Of a stretch of DNA of 64,000 nucleotides, positions 26,715-35,891 are shown piece after piece; within the stretch, counting starts at the first letter, position 1; each line of letters opens with the position of its first letter. The notes under the pieces were generated by a model that did no database searches, was not told the DNA's origin, and saw only the letters and a program-made list of their open reading frames with translations. The DNA lies in assembly GCA_039028895.1 (NCBI GenBank), contig JBCCHF010000002.1, positions 62,001 through 126,000 of the forward strand. The letters are read 5' to 3'. This DNA comes from JAHDCJ01 sp039028895 (lineage in GTDB: Bacteria > Bacteroidota > Bacteroidia > Chitinophagales > Saprospiraceae). Both the position numbers and the translations under genes were made by a program.

Positions 26715-27311
26715 ATGAATTACAAAAAGTTTGAGGAATTCGATTCAGAAAAAACAGAAGGCATAAAGGAAAAATACAAGTTCATTCTCGATTCCGTAGG
26801 AGAAGATATTAACCGTGAAGGTCTCGTCAAAACGCCTGAGCGTGCGGCAAAAGCCATCCAGTTCCTCACGCATGGATATGACCTGAATGCCAGTGAAGTG
26901 TTGCGTTCCGCAATGTTCAAGGAAGACTATAGCGAAATGGTGATTGTCAAAGACATTGAAGTTTATTCTTTGTGCGAACATCACATTCTCCCATTCTTTG
27001 GGAAGGCTCATATTGCCTATATCCCTAACGGCTACATCGTTGGCCTTAGTAAGATTCCGCGAATTGTAGACATTTATGCCAGACGACTTCAGGTGCAAGA
27101 AAGATTAACAGATGATATTCTGCAATGCATTCAGGAGACCCTCAAACCTTTGGGTGCAGCAGTTGTCATAGAAGCCCGCCATATGTGCATGATGATGCGC
27201 GGGGTGCAAAAACAAAACTCAATAACAACAACCTCGGCATTTACCGGTGAATTCAGAAAGGTAGAAACACGTAACGAATTTCTAAACCTGATCGGCAAAA
27301 AACTACTGTAA
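26715..27311 (+). CDS. folE: GTP cyclohydrolase I
   Basis: 198 aa. YSLCEHHILPFFGKAHIAYIP holds the zinc Cys and catalytic His, and EARHMCMMMRGVQKQNS the second zinc Cys. It converts GTP to 7,8-dihydroneopterin triphosphate, the entry to folate and to the QueD branch. Homodecamer in the cytosol. It lies between queD and fabD in one operon (gaps of 22 and 21 bases) and is full length. Confidence 0.96.
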   Translation: MNYKKFEEFDSEKTEGIKEKYKFILDSVGEDINREGLVKTPERAAKAIQFLTHGYDLNASEVLRSAMFKEDYSEMVIVKDIEVYSLCEHHILPFFGKAHIAYIPNGYIVGLSKIPRIVDIYARRLQVQERLTDDILQCIQETLKPLGAAVVIEARHMCMMMRGVQKQNSITTTSAFTGEFRKVETRNEFLNLIGKKLL

Positions 27312-27332
27312 ACACATCTAAAAGAACACCAC

Positions 27333-28211
27333 ATGAGAGCCTATATTTTTCCAGGACAAGGTGCCCAGTTTGAAGGCATGGGCAATGATCTTTATGCATC
27401 ATCAGACAAGGCTAAAACCTTATTTGAACAAGCTAATGAAATCCTTGGCTTCAGGATAACGGATGTTATGTTTGAAGGTACCAAAGAAGACCTGAAACAA
27501 ACAAAGGTTACCCAACCTGCTATTTTTCTGCATTCCGTTATTACATCAATTCTGAAAGCAGAAAACTTTAATCCTGACGTTGTTGCCGGGCATTCACTTG
27601 GAGAGTTTTCAGCGCTCACTGCGGCTGGCATTTTAAACTTTGAAGATGGTTTAAAATTGGTCTCAGAAAGGGCATTAGCCATGCAAGCAGCCTGTGAAGA
27701 GCAGGAAAGTACGATGGCGGCTATCCTTGGTCTTGACGATGGAGTTGTGGAAGATATTTGTGATAAAATCGAAGACATTGTAGTTCCTGCTAATTATAAT
27801 TGTCCTGGACAGTTGGTAATTTCCGGAAGTATTACAGGTGTTGAAAAAGCTTGTGAGGCATTGAAAGAAGCTGGAGCAAGAAGGGCATTAATTCTACCTG
27901 TTGGCGGTGCTTTTCATTCTCCTTTAATGGAACCTGCGAGGGAACGACTTGAAAATGCTATTAACCAGACCACATTCAATGAATCCTCTACCCCGATTTA
28001 TCAAAATGTAACTGCTGCTGCTACCACAGATCCAGCAGCGATTAAAACAAACCTGATCTTACAACTCACAGCTCCTGTGAAATGGACTCAAACCCTAAAG
28101 AACATGCTTGCTGATGGAGTGGATCACTTTACAGAAGTTGGCGGAACAGGTCGTGTTCTCCAGGGCATGGTGAAAAAAGTAGACCGATCGATACCTACCG
28201 AGACGTTATAA
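27333..28211 (+). CDS. fabD: Malonyl-CoA:ACP transacylase
   Basis: 292 aa. FPGQGAQ at the N-terminus, the nucleophile elbow GHSLGEFSAL (Ser about residue 90) and the catalytic His in GGAFHSPLMEPA are intact. It transfers malonyl from CoA to acyl carrier protein, starting fatty-acid elongation. It is the third gene of the queD operon; placement beside pterin genes is probably only a shared growth-linked transcript. Confidence 0.95.
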   Translation: MRAYIFPGQGAQFEGMGNDLYASSDKAKTLFEQANEILGFRITDVMFEGTKEDLKQTKVTQPAIFLHSVITSILKAENFNPDVVAGHSLGEFSALTAAGILNFEDGLKLVSERALAMQAACEEQESTMAAILGLDDGVVEDICDKIEDIVVPANYNCPGQLVISGSITGVEKACEALKEAGARRALILPVGGAFHSPLMEPARERLENAINQTTFNESSTPIYQNVTAAATTDPAAIKTNLILQLTAPVKWTQTLKNMLADGVDHFTEVGGTGRVLQGMVKKVDRSIPTETL

Positions 28212-28339
28212 TCCGACATTTTTTTGTTTTTCTGTTAATCTATACTTAATTATCAGCCACCATTTGCATTTTGGCATAAAGAGTGTATATTGGTTATAGG
28301 AGAGGCTTATCAATTCTTAAGACATGTAAATACAGGCCT

Positions 28340-28900
28340 GTGAAGACAACAGAGATTATTGAAACTGGGAAATTATTATTAGCAGACCCTTTTATGCTCG
28401 ACCCAAACTTCAAACGTTCAGTAGTTTTGTTATGTGATCATCATAGTGAAGGAACAGTTGGGTTTATCCTTAACAAATCTGTAAAAATGCAGATCAACGA
28501 GCTCCTAGCTGATTTTCCCGAATTTGAATCTGAGGTGCATTTTGGAGGTCCTGTTCAAACAGATACAATTCATTATATCCACAGAATTGGTGAAAAGCTA
28601 ATAGAAAGCCAGCATGTCTGCGACGGGATCTATTGGGGAGGTGATTTTGATCAACTCAAATTTTTGGTAGAAACCGGCCAAGTGGATTCTGCTGATATTC
28701 GATTTTTTGTCGGTTACTCTGGATGGAGTTCTGGTCAGCTAAATGAAGAAATGGCCATTGGTTCGTGGATGCTCGGCAATGCATCTGCCAGCTATGTATT
28801 TAAAAAAGAAATTGGAGACTTATGGTCTGAGGTGCTCCAGGAAAAAGGTGATGTTTTTTCTGTTATTTCTACGCTTCCAGACTATGTCAACTGGAACTAG
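28340..28900 (+). CDS. yqgE: YqgE/AlgH family protein (UPF0301)
   Basis: 186 aa from GTG at 28340, which matches the usual family length (about 187); a GTG at 28283 would add 19 residues without a recognisable motif. Family blocks are clear: GKLLLADPFMLDPNFKRSVVLLCDH, GTVGFILNKS, FGGPVQTDTIHYIH and FFVGYSGWSSGQLNEE. The molecular function is unsettled. It is followed closely by a T-rich stretch and then the ABC-F gene. Confidence 0.9.
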   Translation: MKTTEIIETGKLLLADPFMLDPNFKRSVVLLCDHHSEGTVGFILNKSVKMQINELLADFPEFESEVHFGGPVQTDTIHYIHRIGEKLIESQHVCDGIYWGGDFDQLKFLVETGQVDSADIRFFVGYSGWSSGQLNEEMAIGSWMLGNASASYVFKKEIGDLWSEVLQEKGDVFSVISTLPDYVNWN

Positions 28901-28955
28901 CCCCCTTCTTTTTTTTAAAATTTCTACATCCTGCATGCTTTCCAATAGAGTTGCG

Positions 28956-28963
28956 TAAATTTG
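28956..28963 (+). promoter_or_regulatory. -7 promoter element of ABC-F gene
   Basis: TAAATTTG matches TAnnTTTG, 22 bases before the ATG at 28986; no TTG is visible at the -33 distance. Confidence 0.45.
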
Positions 28964-28985
28964 TGTCGCTTTGTAACTACTCAGC

Positions 28986-30926
28986 ATGATTACAGTTTCA
29001 AATATCTATGTTCAATACGGTGAACGCATTCTGCTCGACAATGTTTCCTGCGTAATCGGCAATCGAGACAAGATTGGACTTGTTGGAAGGAATGGAGCAG
29101 GCAAATCGACACTGATCAAGATCATTGCAGGTTACCAAAACTCTGAAAAAGGGAGTATCGCCAAACCATCTGGTACCACAATTGGTTTTCTTCACCAAGA
29201 AATTGAAATCAAAACCGGTAAAACGGTTATGGATGAAACTTTGACCGCTTTCGAAGAGGCTCTTAAGATCGAATCCAGAATTGAGGCAATCAATACCGAG
29301 ATCGGCTCGCGAGATGATTATGAAAGCCAATCTTATCATCAACTGTTGGACGAACTTTCAGAAGCGAATGACCGCTTCAATATGTTAGGCGGTTTTTCTA
29401 TGCAATCTGATGCTGAAAAAGTACTTAAAGGTCTTGGGTTCAAACAATCTGACTTTACCCGGAAAACCGATGAGTTCAGTGGTGGTTGGAAAATGAGGAT
29501 AGAACTGGCCAAAATCCTTTTGCGTAAGCCGAATTATCTTTTGCTTGATGAGCCTAATAACCACTTAGACATTGAAGCTATTATTTGGCTAGAACAGTTT
29601 CTAAGAGATTATGAAGGTGCCGTTGTGATTATCTCCCACGACAAAATGTTTCTCGACAATATTACCAATCGCACCATTGAAATAGAGTTTGGAAAACTTT
29701 ATGACTACAAGGCTCATTACAGCAAGTACGTAGAGTTGAGGGCGTTAAGAAGAGAGAAACTTGAGGCTGAGTTTAAAAACCAACAAGCCAAGATTGCGCA
29801 AACGGAAAAGTTAATCGACAAGTTCAGGGCCAAAGCTAGTAAAGCCAAATTCGCTCAATCTCTCATCAAGCAGTTAGACAGGATGGACAAGGTTGAAATT
29901 GACCCTGAAGATAGCAGGGCCATGAGGATTCGGTTTAAACCAGCACCTCGTTCTGGCGATATTGTCGTTGAAGGAAAAGATATTATCAAACATTATGGCC
30001 AGATAAAAGTACTGCAGGGTGTTGACCTCAAACTAGATCGTGGAGAACGCGTAGCATTTGTAGGACAAAACGGCCAGGGCAAAACGACACTTTCGCGTAT
30101 CCTTATCGAAGACCTTGAGTTAACTGAAGGAGTAGTCAAAATAGGCCATAATATCCATATTGGTTATTACGCACAAAACCAGGCTGAAACTCTTCCTTCT
30201 CACCTCACTCTCCTTGAAGCCCTTGAACATGCAGCACCGCCTGAGATGTTTACACAGGTGAGATCAATATTAGGTGCATTCCTATTCAGCGGTGAAGATG
30301 TAGAGAAAAAAGTTTCCGTCCTTTCCGGCGGTGAGCGAGCACGTTTAGCATTGGCATGCCTGTTGCTCAGGCCACTAAATCTGCTCGTACTCGATGAGCC
30401 TACCAATCACCTGGATATTATATCGAAAGACCTTCTTAAACAGGCATTACAAAAATATGATGGTACCTTAATCGTGGTTAGTCACGATCGTGATTTTCTC
30501 CAGGAGCTTACCACCAGAACGATTGAGTTTAAAGACCATAAACTTTTCGAACACCTTGGCGACGTCACATCTTTCCTTGAAAAAAGGAAGATTGACAGCA
30601 TGCGTGAATTGGGTATCAAAAAGAAAGAAAATCGCACAGCTTCTAGTTCAAATAAAGCTTCCAAACTCTCTTACGAAGAACAAAAAGAACAGGAGAGACA
30701 AAAACGTCGCCTAGAAAAAAAAGTACAGACCGCAGAGCGAAAAATCGACAAACTGGAGCGCCAGATAGCTGATTTTGAATCCCAAATGGGGGCTACCGAC
30801 TTTTACCATACAGAAGGCCACCAGGAAGTTCTCGAAGCCTATCAGAAAGCCCAGGTGGGACTAGAAGAGGCCATGTCTTCATGGGAAGAAGCCCATGAGG
30901 AATTGGAATCTTTTCTCAGTAAGTAA
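28986..30926 (+). CDS. ABC-F family ATPase, Uup/YheS-like
   Basis: 646 aa with two ABC cassettes and no membrane segments. Walker A GRNGAGKST (about 36) and GQNGQGKTT (about 360), signatures FSGGWKMRIELAK and LSGGERARLALA, and Walker B LLLDEPNNHLD and LVLDEPTNHLD are intact. The interdomain linker (about 240-310) is charged and helical, and the C-terminus (about 555-646) is a coiled coil as in Uup. ABC-F proteins act on ribosomes, resolving stalled states or protecting them from drugs. I cannot separate a housekeeping from a resistance role by eye; length and coil favour housekeeping. Confidence 0.93.
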   Translation: MITVSNIYVQYGERILLDNVSCVIGNRDKIGLVGRNGAGKSTLIKIIAGYQNSEKGSIAKPSGTTIGFLHQEIEIKTGKTVMDETLTAFEEALKIESRIEAINTEIGSRDDYESQSYHQLLDELSEANDRFNMLGGFSMQSDAEKVLKGLGFKQSDFTRKTDEFSGGWKMRIELAKILLRKPNYLLLDEPNNHLDIEAIIWLEQFLRDYEGAVVIISHDKMFLDNITNRTIEIEFGKLYDYKAHYSKYVELRALRREKLEAEFKNQQAKIAQTEKLIDKFRAKASKAKFAQSLIKQLDRMDKVEIDPEDSRAMRIRFKPAPRSGDIVVEGKDIIKHYGQIKVLQGVDLKLDRGERVAFVGQNGQGKTTLSRILIEDLELTEGVVKIGHNIHIGYYAQNQAETLPSHLTLLEALEHAAPPEMFTQVRSILGAFLFSGEDVEKKVSVLSGGERARLALACLLLRPLNLLVLDEPTNHLDIISKDLLKQALQKYDGTLIVVSHDRDFLQELTTRTIEFKDHKLFEHLGDVTSFLEKRKIDSMRELGIKKKENRTASSSNKASKLSYEEQKEQERQKRRLEKKVQTAERKIDKLERQIADFESQMGATDFYHTEGHQEVLEAYQKAQVGLEEAMSSWEEAHEELESFLSK

Positions 30927-31979
30927 TTAATTATTAAATCGCTGAACATTTACTTCTGAATTTAATCCAGGAATCTTTCCGGTAAGGAAATCAGAAAAAT
31001 GCTTTGCCCAAAATGGTCCTAAAGAGGCCCCTTTTGTGCCAAGCCCATTAAAAATCCCTATTTGAGGATAGGCTTGCGAAAACCCAATCACAGGTCTTCT
31101 ATCCTTAAATACAGGTCGTATGGCGGCTTTATGTTTGATGATCTCAAAAGGGCAATTCAAGACCTCCTTTAACTTTTTGATCAACCAATTCCTGCCTTCA
31201 CTAGTGGGTTGGTCATTTAGAAACTTCCAAACATAACTTGATCCTACCCAAAAATGATAATTTCCTTGCGGGACCAGAAATACCCCAGACTTGATCATTT
31301 TATCAATTTTGAATCCAGGAATATTAACCAAAATAACTTCGCCTTTTGCCGGTTGGTAAGGTAATTCTTTAAAAAATGGATTTATTGCACTTTGGTGCCC
31401 TTCACAAAAGATAATTTTTTTTGATGTTATGGATTTATACTTAACTGACTGATTGTCAATATTCAAATGGTCATAATAAAAAGGTTCGTTATAGTGTAAG
31501 CCCTGGCCTGCAAATGCGAATCTGATGAAGTCAACTACTGCTTTAAGATTTACATTTAAAGCACCCTTGAGTTCTACCCAACAAAACGGCTCTTGACAGA
31601 AATCACGGAGTGCGGAAGCATCTGGCTCAGGAACTATAAACTTTTCGTATCCAGGGTCAGTGGCCCTTGCATACCAGTCATTTTGTTGTTGGTTGTCGCT
31701 TAGTGCCCAGAGAATATTTCTTCGAAAAAGGAATTGCGTATTGGCGGTTTCTTCCAATTGTCGATAGGTAGCCAAAGCTTTTGGCATAAGTTCGTCTATC
31801 ATCCAGCTCTTTACGAATCTACGACCAGTTACCGGATTGATAATACCCGCAGCTACTGATGAAGCGGCCCCTTTATTGAAATTATCGATAAATGCGACCT
31901 TTTGTCCGGCTTCTTTCAGGAACCAACCTAATAATGATCCTGCAATTCCCTGACCAACAATCAAAAAATCAACATTCAA
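30927..31979 (-). CDS. FAD-dependent oxidoreductase, DAO family
   Basis: 350 aa. The N-terminal dinucleotide motif FLIVGQGIAGSLLGWFL is followed by an acidic residue ending strand two (AFIDN). AAGIINPVTGRRFVKSW is typical of the D-amino-acid-oxidase fold, including MnmC-like proteins, and FNGLGTKGASLGPF is the C-terminal FAD loop. The substrate is probably an amine, but it is not identifiable. Its start overlaps the stop of the YjbR gene by four bases (ATGA), so the two are translationally coupled. It converges with the ABC-F gene. Confidence 0.8.
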   Translation of the reverse strand: MNVDFLIVGQGIAGSLLGWFLKEAGQKVAFIDNFNKGAASSVAAGIINPVTGRRFVKSWMIDELMPKALATYRQLEETANTQFLFRRNILWALSDNQQQNDWYARATDPGYEKFIVPEPDASALRDFCQEPFCWVELKGALNVNLKAVVDFIRFAFAGQGLHYNEPFYYDHLNIDNQSVKYKSITSKKIIFCEGHQSAINPFFKELPYQPAKGEVILVNIPGFKIDKMIKSGVFLVPQGNYHFWVGSSYVWKFLNDQPTSEGRNWLIKKLKEVLNCPFEIIKHKAAIRPVFKDRRPVIGFSQAYPQIGIFNGLGTKGASLGPFWAKHFSDFLTGKIPGLNSEVNVQRFNN

Positions 31980-32338
31980 TTATTTAGATTTTTTAGAGCT
32001 TCGCGATCGACTTTTTTAAGGCCTTTTACAACAAGGTCGTAGGAATGATCAATCAACCCCTTTATAAATTTATCTTCCAGATCACCTTCGCAGTTTATCG
32101 TATTCCAGTGTTTCTTGGACATATGGTATCCGCCAATTATTTCGGGATGCTGGTCTCTTAGTTCAATTGCCCAATCGGGATCGCATTTGAGATTAATCGT
32201 AAATTCTTCCCACTCCAATCCTGTTAGTGCAAACATTTTGTTCATGACCTTGAAAACCAAGGTGACTTCATCAAATGGAAAACTTTCTGAGGTGCCAGGC
32301 TTGGAGAGACAATATTCTCTGAATTCTTCTACATGCAT
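31976..32338 (-). CDS. MmcQ/YjbR family protein
   Basis: 120 aa. The family pattern is complete: an N-terminal helix with LSKPGTSESFPFDEVTLVFKVMNKMFAL, then HMSKKHWNTI and a C-terminal DHSYDLVVKGL helix. YjbR-like proteins have a CyaY-like fold with a DNA-binding suggestion but no settled role. It lies between the pseudouridine synthase and the oxidoreductase on one strand and shares a four-base overlap with the latter. Confidence 0.88.
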   Translation of the reverse strand: MHVEEFREYCLSKPGTSESFPFDEVTLVFKVMNKMFALTGLEWEEFTINLKCDPDWAIELRDQHPEIIGGYHMSKKHWNTINCEGDLEDKFIKGLIDHSYDLVVKGLKKVDREALKNLNN

Positions 32339-32365
32339 GGGAAATGTGCCGTTAATTAACTGAAA

Positions 32366-33061
32366 TTAAGAAAATTTGTCCCAGACCTGATCTGACGGTG
32401 GTTCTGCTTCAATTATAACAGGAACTTTTTTTACGGGATGCTCGAATTCCAGTCTTTTAGCATGGAGGTGAATCGAACCATCGAGATTTGCCTGTGGGAA
32501 CCCGTATTTCAGATCACCTTTTATGGAACAACCAATCCTTGCTAATTGTACTCTGATCTGGTGTGGTCTTCCGGTTTTAGGTTTGACTTCCAACAAGTGG
32601 AAATTTCCGAGTGAGCCGATGAGATTGTATGATAATTCAGACCTTTTGGCATTAGGATTACGCTTTGAAGGTTTATCCAATGCTTTTGCCAGATTGCGTT
32701 TATTGTCTTTTACCAGGTAATGGACCAATTTACTTTCCAATTCAGCGGGGCGTTCTTTGGTAATTGCCCAATAGGTTTTTTGGACTTTATTTTCCTGGAA
32801 TAGTTTGTTCATCCTGGAAAGTCCTTTTGATGTCCTTGCGAAGACAACGACTCCACTTACGGGTCTATCCAACCTATGAATAACGCCAAGGAATACATTC
32901 CCTTCCTTTTTGTAGCGAATTTTAATGTATTCTTTAACGTATTCGGAAAGCGGGGTATCTCCGGTTTGATCTCCCTGAACCAACCACCCAGCCGGCTTGT
33001 TTACTGCAATGAGGTGATTATCCTCGTAGATTACCTCAAAGTCATTAAGGCTTAAATTCAT
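32366..33061 (-). CDS. RluA-family RNA pseudouridine synthase
   Basis: 231 aa from the ATG at 33061 (MNLSLNDFEVIYEDNHL); the 15 residues before it in frame look non-conserved. The catalytic block HRLDRPVSGVVVFARTSKG carries the essential Asp, and PKTGRPHQIRVQLA the conserved RNA-contacting segment. No N-terminal S4 domain is present, so it resembles the short RluA/RluC-like or TruC type. It isomerises specific uridines in rRNA or tRNA. First gene of a three-gene minus-strand set with YjbR and the oxidoreductase. Confidence 0.92.
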   Translation of the reverse strand: MNLSLNDFEVIYEDNHLIAVNKPAGWLVQGDQTGDTPLSEYVKEYIKIRYKKEGNVFLGVIHRLDRPVSGVVVFARTSKGLSRMNKLFQENKVQKTYWAITKERPAELESKLVHYLVKDNKRNLAKALDKPSKRNPNAKRSELSYNLIGSLGNFHLLEVKPKTGRPHQIRVQLARIGCSIKGDLKYGFPQANLDGSIHLHAKRLEFEHPVKKVPVIIEAEPPSDQVWDKFS

Positions 33062-33139
33062 TTGTGGAACTTGTTGTTCTGTTTTAAAAGACCGATAATT
33101 GTGCAAATGTAGTCAAGTAGCCTGACAAAATTGAGTTTT

Positions 33140-33967
33140 ATGAAGCTAAGCCTTGGTTTTTCCCCATGTCCAAACGACACTTTTATTTTTGACGGACTCG
33201 TTCACCACAAGATCGATACCGAAGGGCTTGAGTTTGATGTACTTCTGGCTGACGTTGAGGAACTTAACAGGAAAGCCTTTAAAAGAGAACTCAATATCAC
33301 CAAGTTGAGCTACCATACCTTTGGTTATCTTTTAGATGATTACGCTTTATTAGACGCCGGATCTGCGCTTGGTAATAATTGTGGCCCTTTGCTTATTGCA
33401 AAAAAGCCATTCGATTATGCGGCAATCAATGATCTGAATATTGCCATACCCGGAAAATATACCACTGCAAACTTCTTACTCAGTATTGCTTTTCCAGAGG
33501 CAACCAATAAGGAAGAATATCTTTTTTCTGAGATTGAAAATGCTGTATTAGAAGGAAAAGTAGATGCGGGATTGATCATCCACGAAAACAGGTTCACATA
33601 CGCACAAAAAGGGTTGAAAAAATTGATAGACCTCGGGGAATATTGGGAAACAAAAACCAATCTTCCTATTCCATTAGGCTGTATTGCGGTAAGCAAAAAA
33701 TTACCAAAACCCATACAGCAGACGGTCAACCGGGTACTGAGAAGATCAGTTGAATTTGCTTTAAATAATCCTTTAGCAACCATGGATTACGTCAGGCCTC
33801 ATGCACAGGAAATGGACGATGAGGTTATGATGCAGCATATTGGGCTGTACGTCAATGATTATACCGTAGACCTTGGCCCGGTTGGCAGGAAAGCAATTGA
33901 AAGATTATTCAAAATAGCCAATGAAAAGGGCATCATCAAGTTTTCTGACAATGCCCTTTTTATCTGA
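33140..33967 (+). CDS. mqnD: 1,4-dihydroxy-6-naphthoate synthase
   Basis: 275 aa from the ATG at 33140 (MKLSLGFSPCPNDTFIFDGL), a family signature start. Further family blocks are ITKLSYHTFGY, DAGSALGNNCGPLLI and DAGLIIHENRFTY, which holds the catalytic His of this periplasmic-binding-protein-like fold. MqnD turns cyclic dehypoxanthine futalosine into dihydroxynaphthoate for menaquinone. Together with mqnB this marks the futalosine route. A terminator stem is embedded in its last 15 codons. Confidence 0.93.
   Translation: MKLSLGFSPCPNDTFIFDGLVHHKIDTEGLEFDVLLADVEELNRKAFKRELNITKLSYHTFGYLLDDYALLDAGSALGNNCGPLLIAKKPFDYAAINDLNIAIPGKYTTANFLLSIAFPEATNKEEYLFSEIENAVLEGKVDAGLIIHENRFTYAQKGLKKLIDLGEYWETKTNLPIPLGCIAVSKKLPKPIQQTVNRVLRRSVEFALNNPLATMDYVRPHAQEMDDEVMMQHIGLYVNDYTVDLGPVGRKAIERLFKIANEKGIIKFSDNALFI
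33924..33961. terminator. Terminator hairpin inside the 3' end of mqnD
   Basis: AAAAGGGCAT (33924-33933) and ATGCCCTTTT (33951-33960) form a perfect 10-bp stem with flanking A and T runs. It lies within the coding frame and serves mqnD and, from the other side, the cysteine operon whose last stop is at 33969. Confidence 0.75.
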
Positions 33968-33968
33968 A

Positions 33969-35123
33969 CTAGTAGACAGCCATACTTTGGTCTATCTCCT
34001 CAGCATAGGCTAATACGCCTCCTTTCAGATTATATAAATTATCAAAACCATATTTTTCCTGGAGGGCCTCAATGGCATCAGCTGATCGTTTGCCGCTTCG
34101 GCAATGAATTACCACTTTCTTTTTGCGATCGATCTGCTCAGCCTTATCTAAAATTGAGCCTAGTGGAATCAGCTCGGCTTCCAGATTTACAATTTCATAT
34201 TCATAAGGCTCTCTCACATCAATTAACTGAAAATCAGCGTTTTCATTTATCAATGCTGTAAGTTCCTGAACCGATATTTCTTTAACCCTGGATTGTGCTT
34301 CCTGATTTTCATCAACGGGGTGGATACCACAAAATACCTGGTAATCAATTAGTTCCGTTATTGGCTCCAGATCTGGATTTTTGGCGATATTCAATACTCT
34401 TGTCTCAAAACTCAGGGCATCGAATAGGAAAAGTCTGCCTGCTAATGGTTTACCGACCCCACTAATGACTTTAAGAACTTCGTTAGCCTGAAGACTTCCG
34501 ATAATACCTGGGAGCACGCCAATCACACCACCTTCGGCACAACTTGGCACTAAACCCGGAGGCGGTGGTTCAGGAAACAAGTCTCGGTAATTAGGCCCTG
34601 TATTCCCTTCTTTGTCAGTATAATTAAAGACAGAAACCTGTCCTTCAAATCTAAAAATAGAGGCATACACATTGGTTTTCCCAAGTATAACACATGCGTC
34701 ATTAACCAGGTATCGAGTTGGGAAATTATCAGTGCCATCAGCAACGACATCATAGTCTTTTATTATATTAAGTGCATTTTCCGAATTCAACATCGTTTCA
34801 TGTGTGATGATATTGAGATGCGGATTAAGGTCTTCCAATCGTTTTTTGGCTTCTACCACTTTGGGGTTGCCTACCGAAGAAACCCCAAATAAGACTTGTC
34901 GTTGGAGATTCGATTCATCAACCACATCAAAATCAACGATACCAATTGTTCCCACACCTGCAGCAGCAAGATAGAGTAAAAGTGGGCTGCCCAGTCCTCC
35001 TGAACCGACTACCAGTACCTTGGCCGCTTTAAGTTTCTTTTGACCTTCTATATTAAATTCAGGAATAATCAAATGTCGGCTATACCGCTCCAATTCCTGT
35101 TTCGAAAAAGTTATCTCACTCAT
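33969..35123 (-). CDS. moeZ: ThiF/MoeB-type adenylyltransferase fused to rhodanese (MoeZ-like)
   Basis: 384 aa from the ATG at 35123 (an ATG three codons earlier is possible). An E1-like ATP-binding domain (VVGSGGLGSPLLLYLAAAG, then ADGTDNFPTRYLVND and PEPPPPGLVPSCAEGGV) is followed from about residue 280 by a rhodanese domain with active-site HCRSGKRS. Such fusions adenylate the C-terminal glycine of a ThiS/MoaD-like carrier and then make its thiocarboxylate. I see no CxxC zinc knuckles. It is the last gene of the cysM-mec-cysO operon, so its partner is the 90-aa carrier just upstream, although molybdopterin or thiamine carriers could share it. Confidence 0.9.
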   Translation of the reverse strand: MSEITFSKQELERYSRHLIIPEFNIEGQKKLKAAKVLVVGSGGLGSPLLLYLAAAGVGTIGIVDFDVVDESNLQRQVLFGVSSVGNPKVVEAKKRLEDLNPHLNIITHETMLNSENALNIIKDYDVVADGTDNFPTRYLVNDACVILGKTNVYASIFRFEGQVSVFNYTDKEGNTGPNYRDLFPEPPPPGLVPSCAEGGVIGVLPGIIGSLQANEVLKVISGVGKPLAGRLFLFDALSFETRVLNIAKNPDLEPITELIDYQVFCGIHPVDENQEAQSRVKEISVQELTALINENADFQLIDVREPYEYEIVNLEAELIPLGSILDKAEQIDRKKKVVIHCRSGKRSADAIEALQEKYGFDNLYNLKGGVLAYAEEIDQSMAVY

Positions 35124-35158
35124 TTTATTCAAATTCCTGGTTAGTAAATCCTGTTTGT

Positions 35159-35431
35159 TTATCCACCTGCGATAGCTGGAACGATACTGATTACCGTACT
35201 AGATTCAATTTTTGTATGTTCCCTGTCCAAAGTCAGGATATCACTGTCACCAACAAAGATACGGATAAACGATCTCAGCTTTCCAGTGGTATCCAACAAA
35301 TGATTTTTGATGTCTGGATGTTGGGAGGTAAGGTCTTTTACGGCCTCAAGAACGGTAGTTCCTGAGATTTCTACACTTGATTCAAAGTTGGTGAACTTTC
35401 TCAGTGGTGTCGGGATAATAATCTTAGACAT
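35159..35431 (-). CDS. cysO: MoaD/ThiS-like sulfur-carrier protein (CysO-like)
   Basis: 90 aa ubiquitin-like carrier. It begins with IIIPTPLRKFTNFESSVEISGTTV and ends IVPAIAGG. The terminal Gly-Gly is adenylated and thiocarboxylated by the MoeZ-like enzyme encoded next. The start overlaps the end of the JAMM peptidase gene by eight bases, indicating coupling. In Mycobacterium tuberculosis the same trio carries sulfide as CysO-COSH to a CysM enzyme to give CysO-cysteine. MoaD or ThiS is the alternative reading, but no molybdopterin or thiamine gene is nearby. Confidence 0.88.
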   Translation of the reverse strand: MSKIIIPTPLRKFTNFESSVEISGTTVLEAVKDLTSQHPDIKNHLLDTTGKLRSFIRIFVGDSDILTLDREHTKIESSTVISIVPAIAGG

Positions 35432-35882
35432 TTGTAGTTGATTTTAAGAATTTATTGTGATTAAGTAATTTTTCTTCATCAAACTGCCCAGTTTTCTCAT
35501 TAAGTCTCCAGGAGGTAGCTTTTACAGCTACCCTATTCATAACTGAAACAATAAGATAAGAGAAGTAAGGCAGCGCTTGTTTTAAGTCATGTTCGGAAGG
35601 TATAGCCGGGTGATTGGGATGTGAGTGAAAGACACCCAGCAAAACCAGATTATGCTCCAATGCAAATCTTTCAGCTTTTACAAAATCAAAAGGATCAATT
35701 TCGAATCTTCTTCTTTGGTCTCCAACTTTAGCATTCTCAACAACAAGGGCATGGGTCACAGTTCTGATTTTTCCTTCCTTTCCGAAAAAGAAACCACAAC
35801 CTTCATTAGGAAAAACGGCTTCCAGATGTTCGACAATTACTTCTGCCGGAGATTTTTCAAAAATGATATTTAATCTATTCAT
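35424..35882 (-). CDS. mec: M67 JAMM/Mov34 zinc peptidase (Mec-like)
   Basis: 152 aa. The JAMM site is complete: a glutamate in AVFPNEGCGFFFG and HSHPNHPAIPSEHD with the two zinc histidines and the aspartate. In the CysO pathway this peptidase (Mec+) clips the newly made cysteine from the carrier's C-terminus and so releases cysteine and regenerates the carrier. Its place between cysM and cysO, nine bases after cysM and overlapping cysO, supports that role. A general deubiquitinase-like function is less likely. Confidence 0.88.
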   Translation of the reverse strand: MNRLNIIFEKSPAEVIVEHLEAVFPNEGCGFFFGKEGKIRTVTHALVVENAKVGDQRRRFEIDPFDFVKAERFALEHNLVLLGVFHSHPNHPAIPSEHDLKQALPYFSYLIVSVMNRVAVKATSWRLNEKTGQFDEEKLLNHNKFLKSTTNV

Positions 35883-35891
35883 TATCAGATA

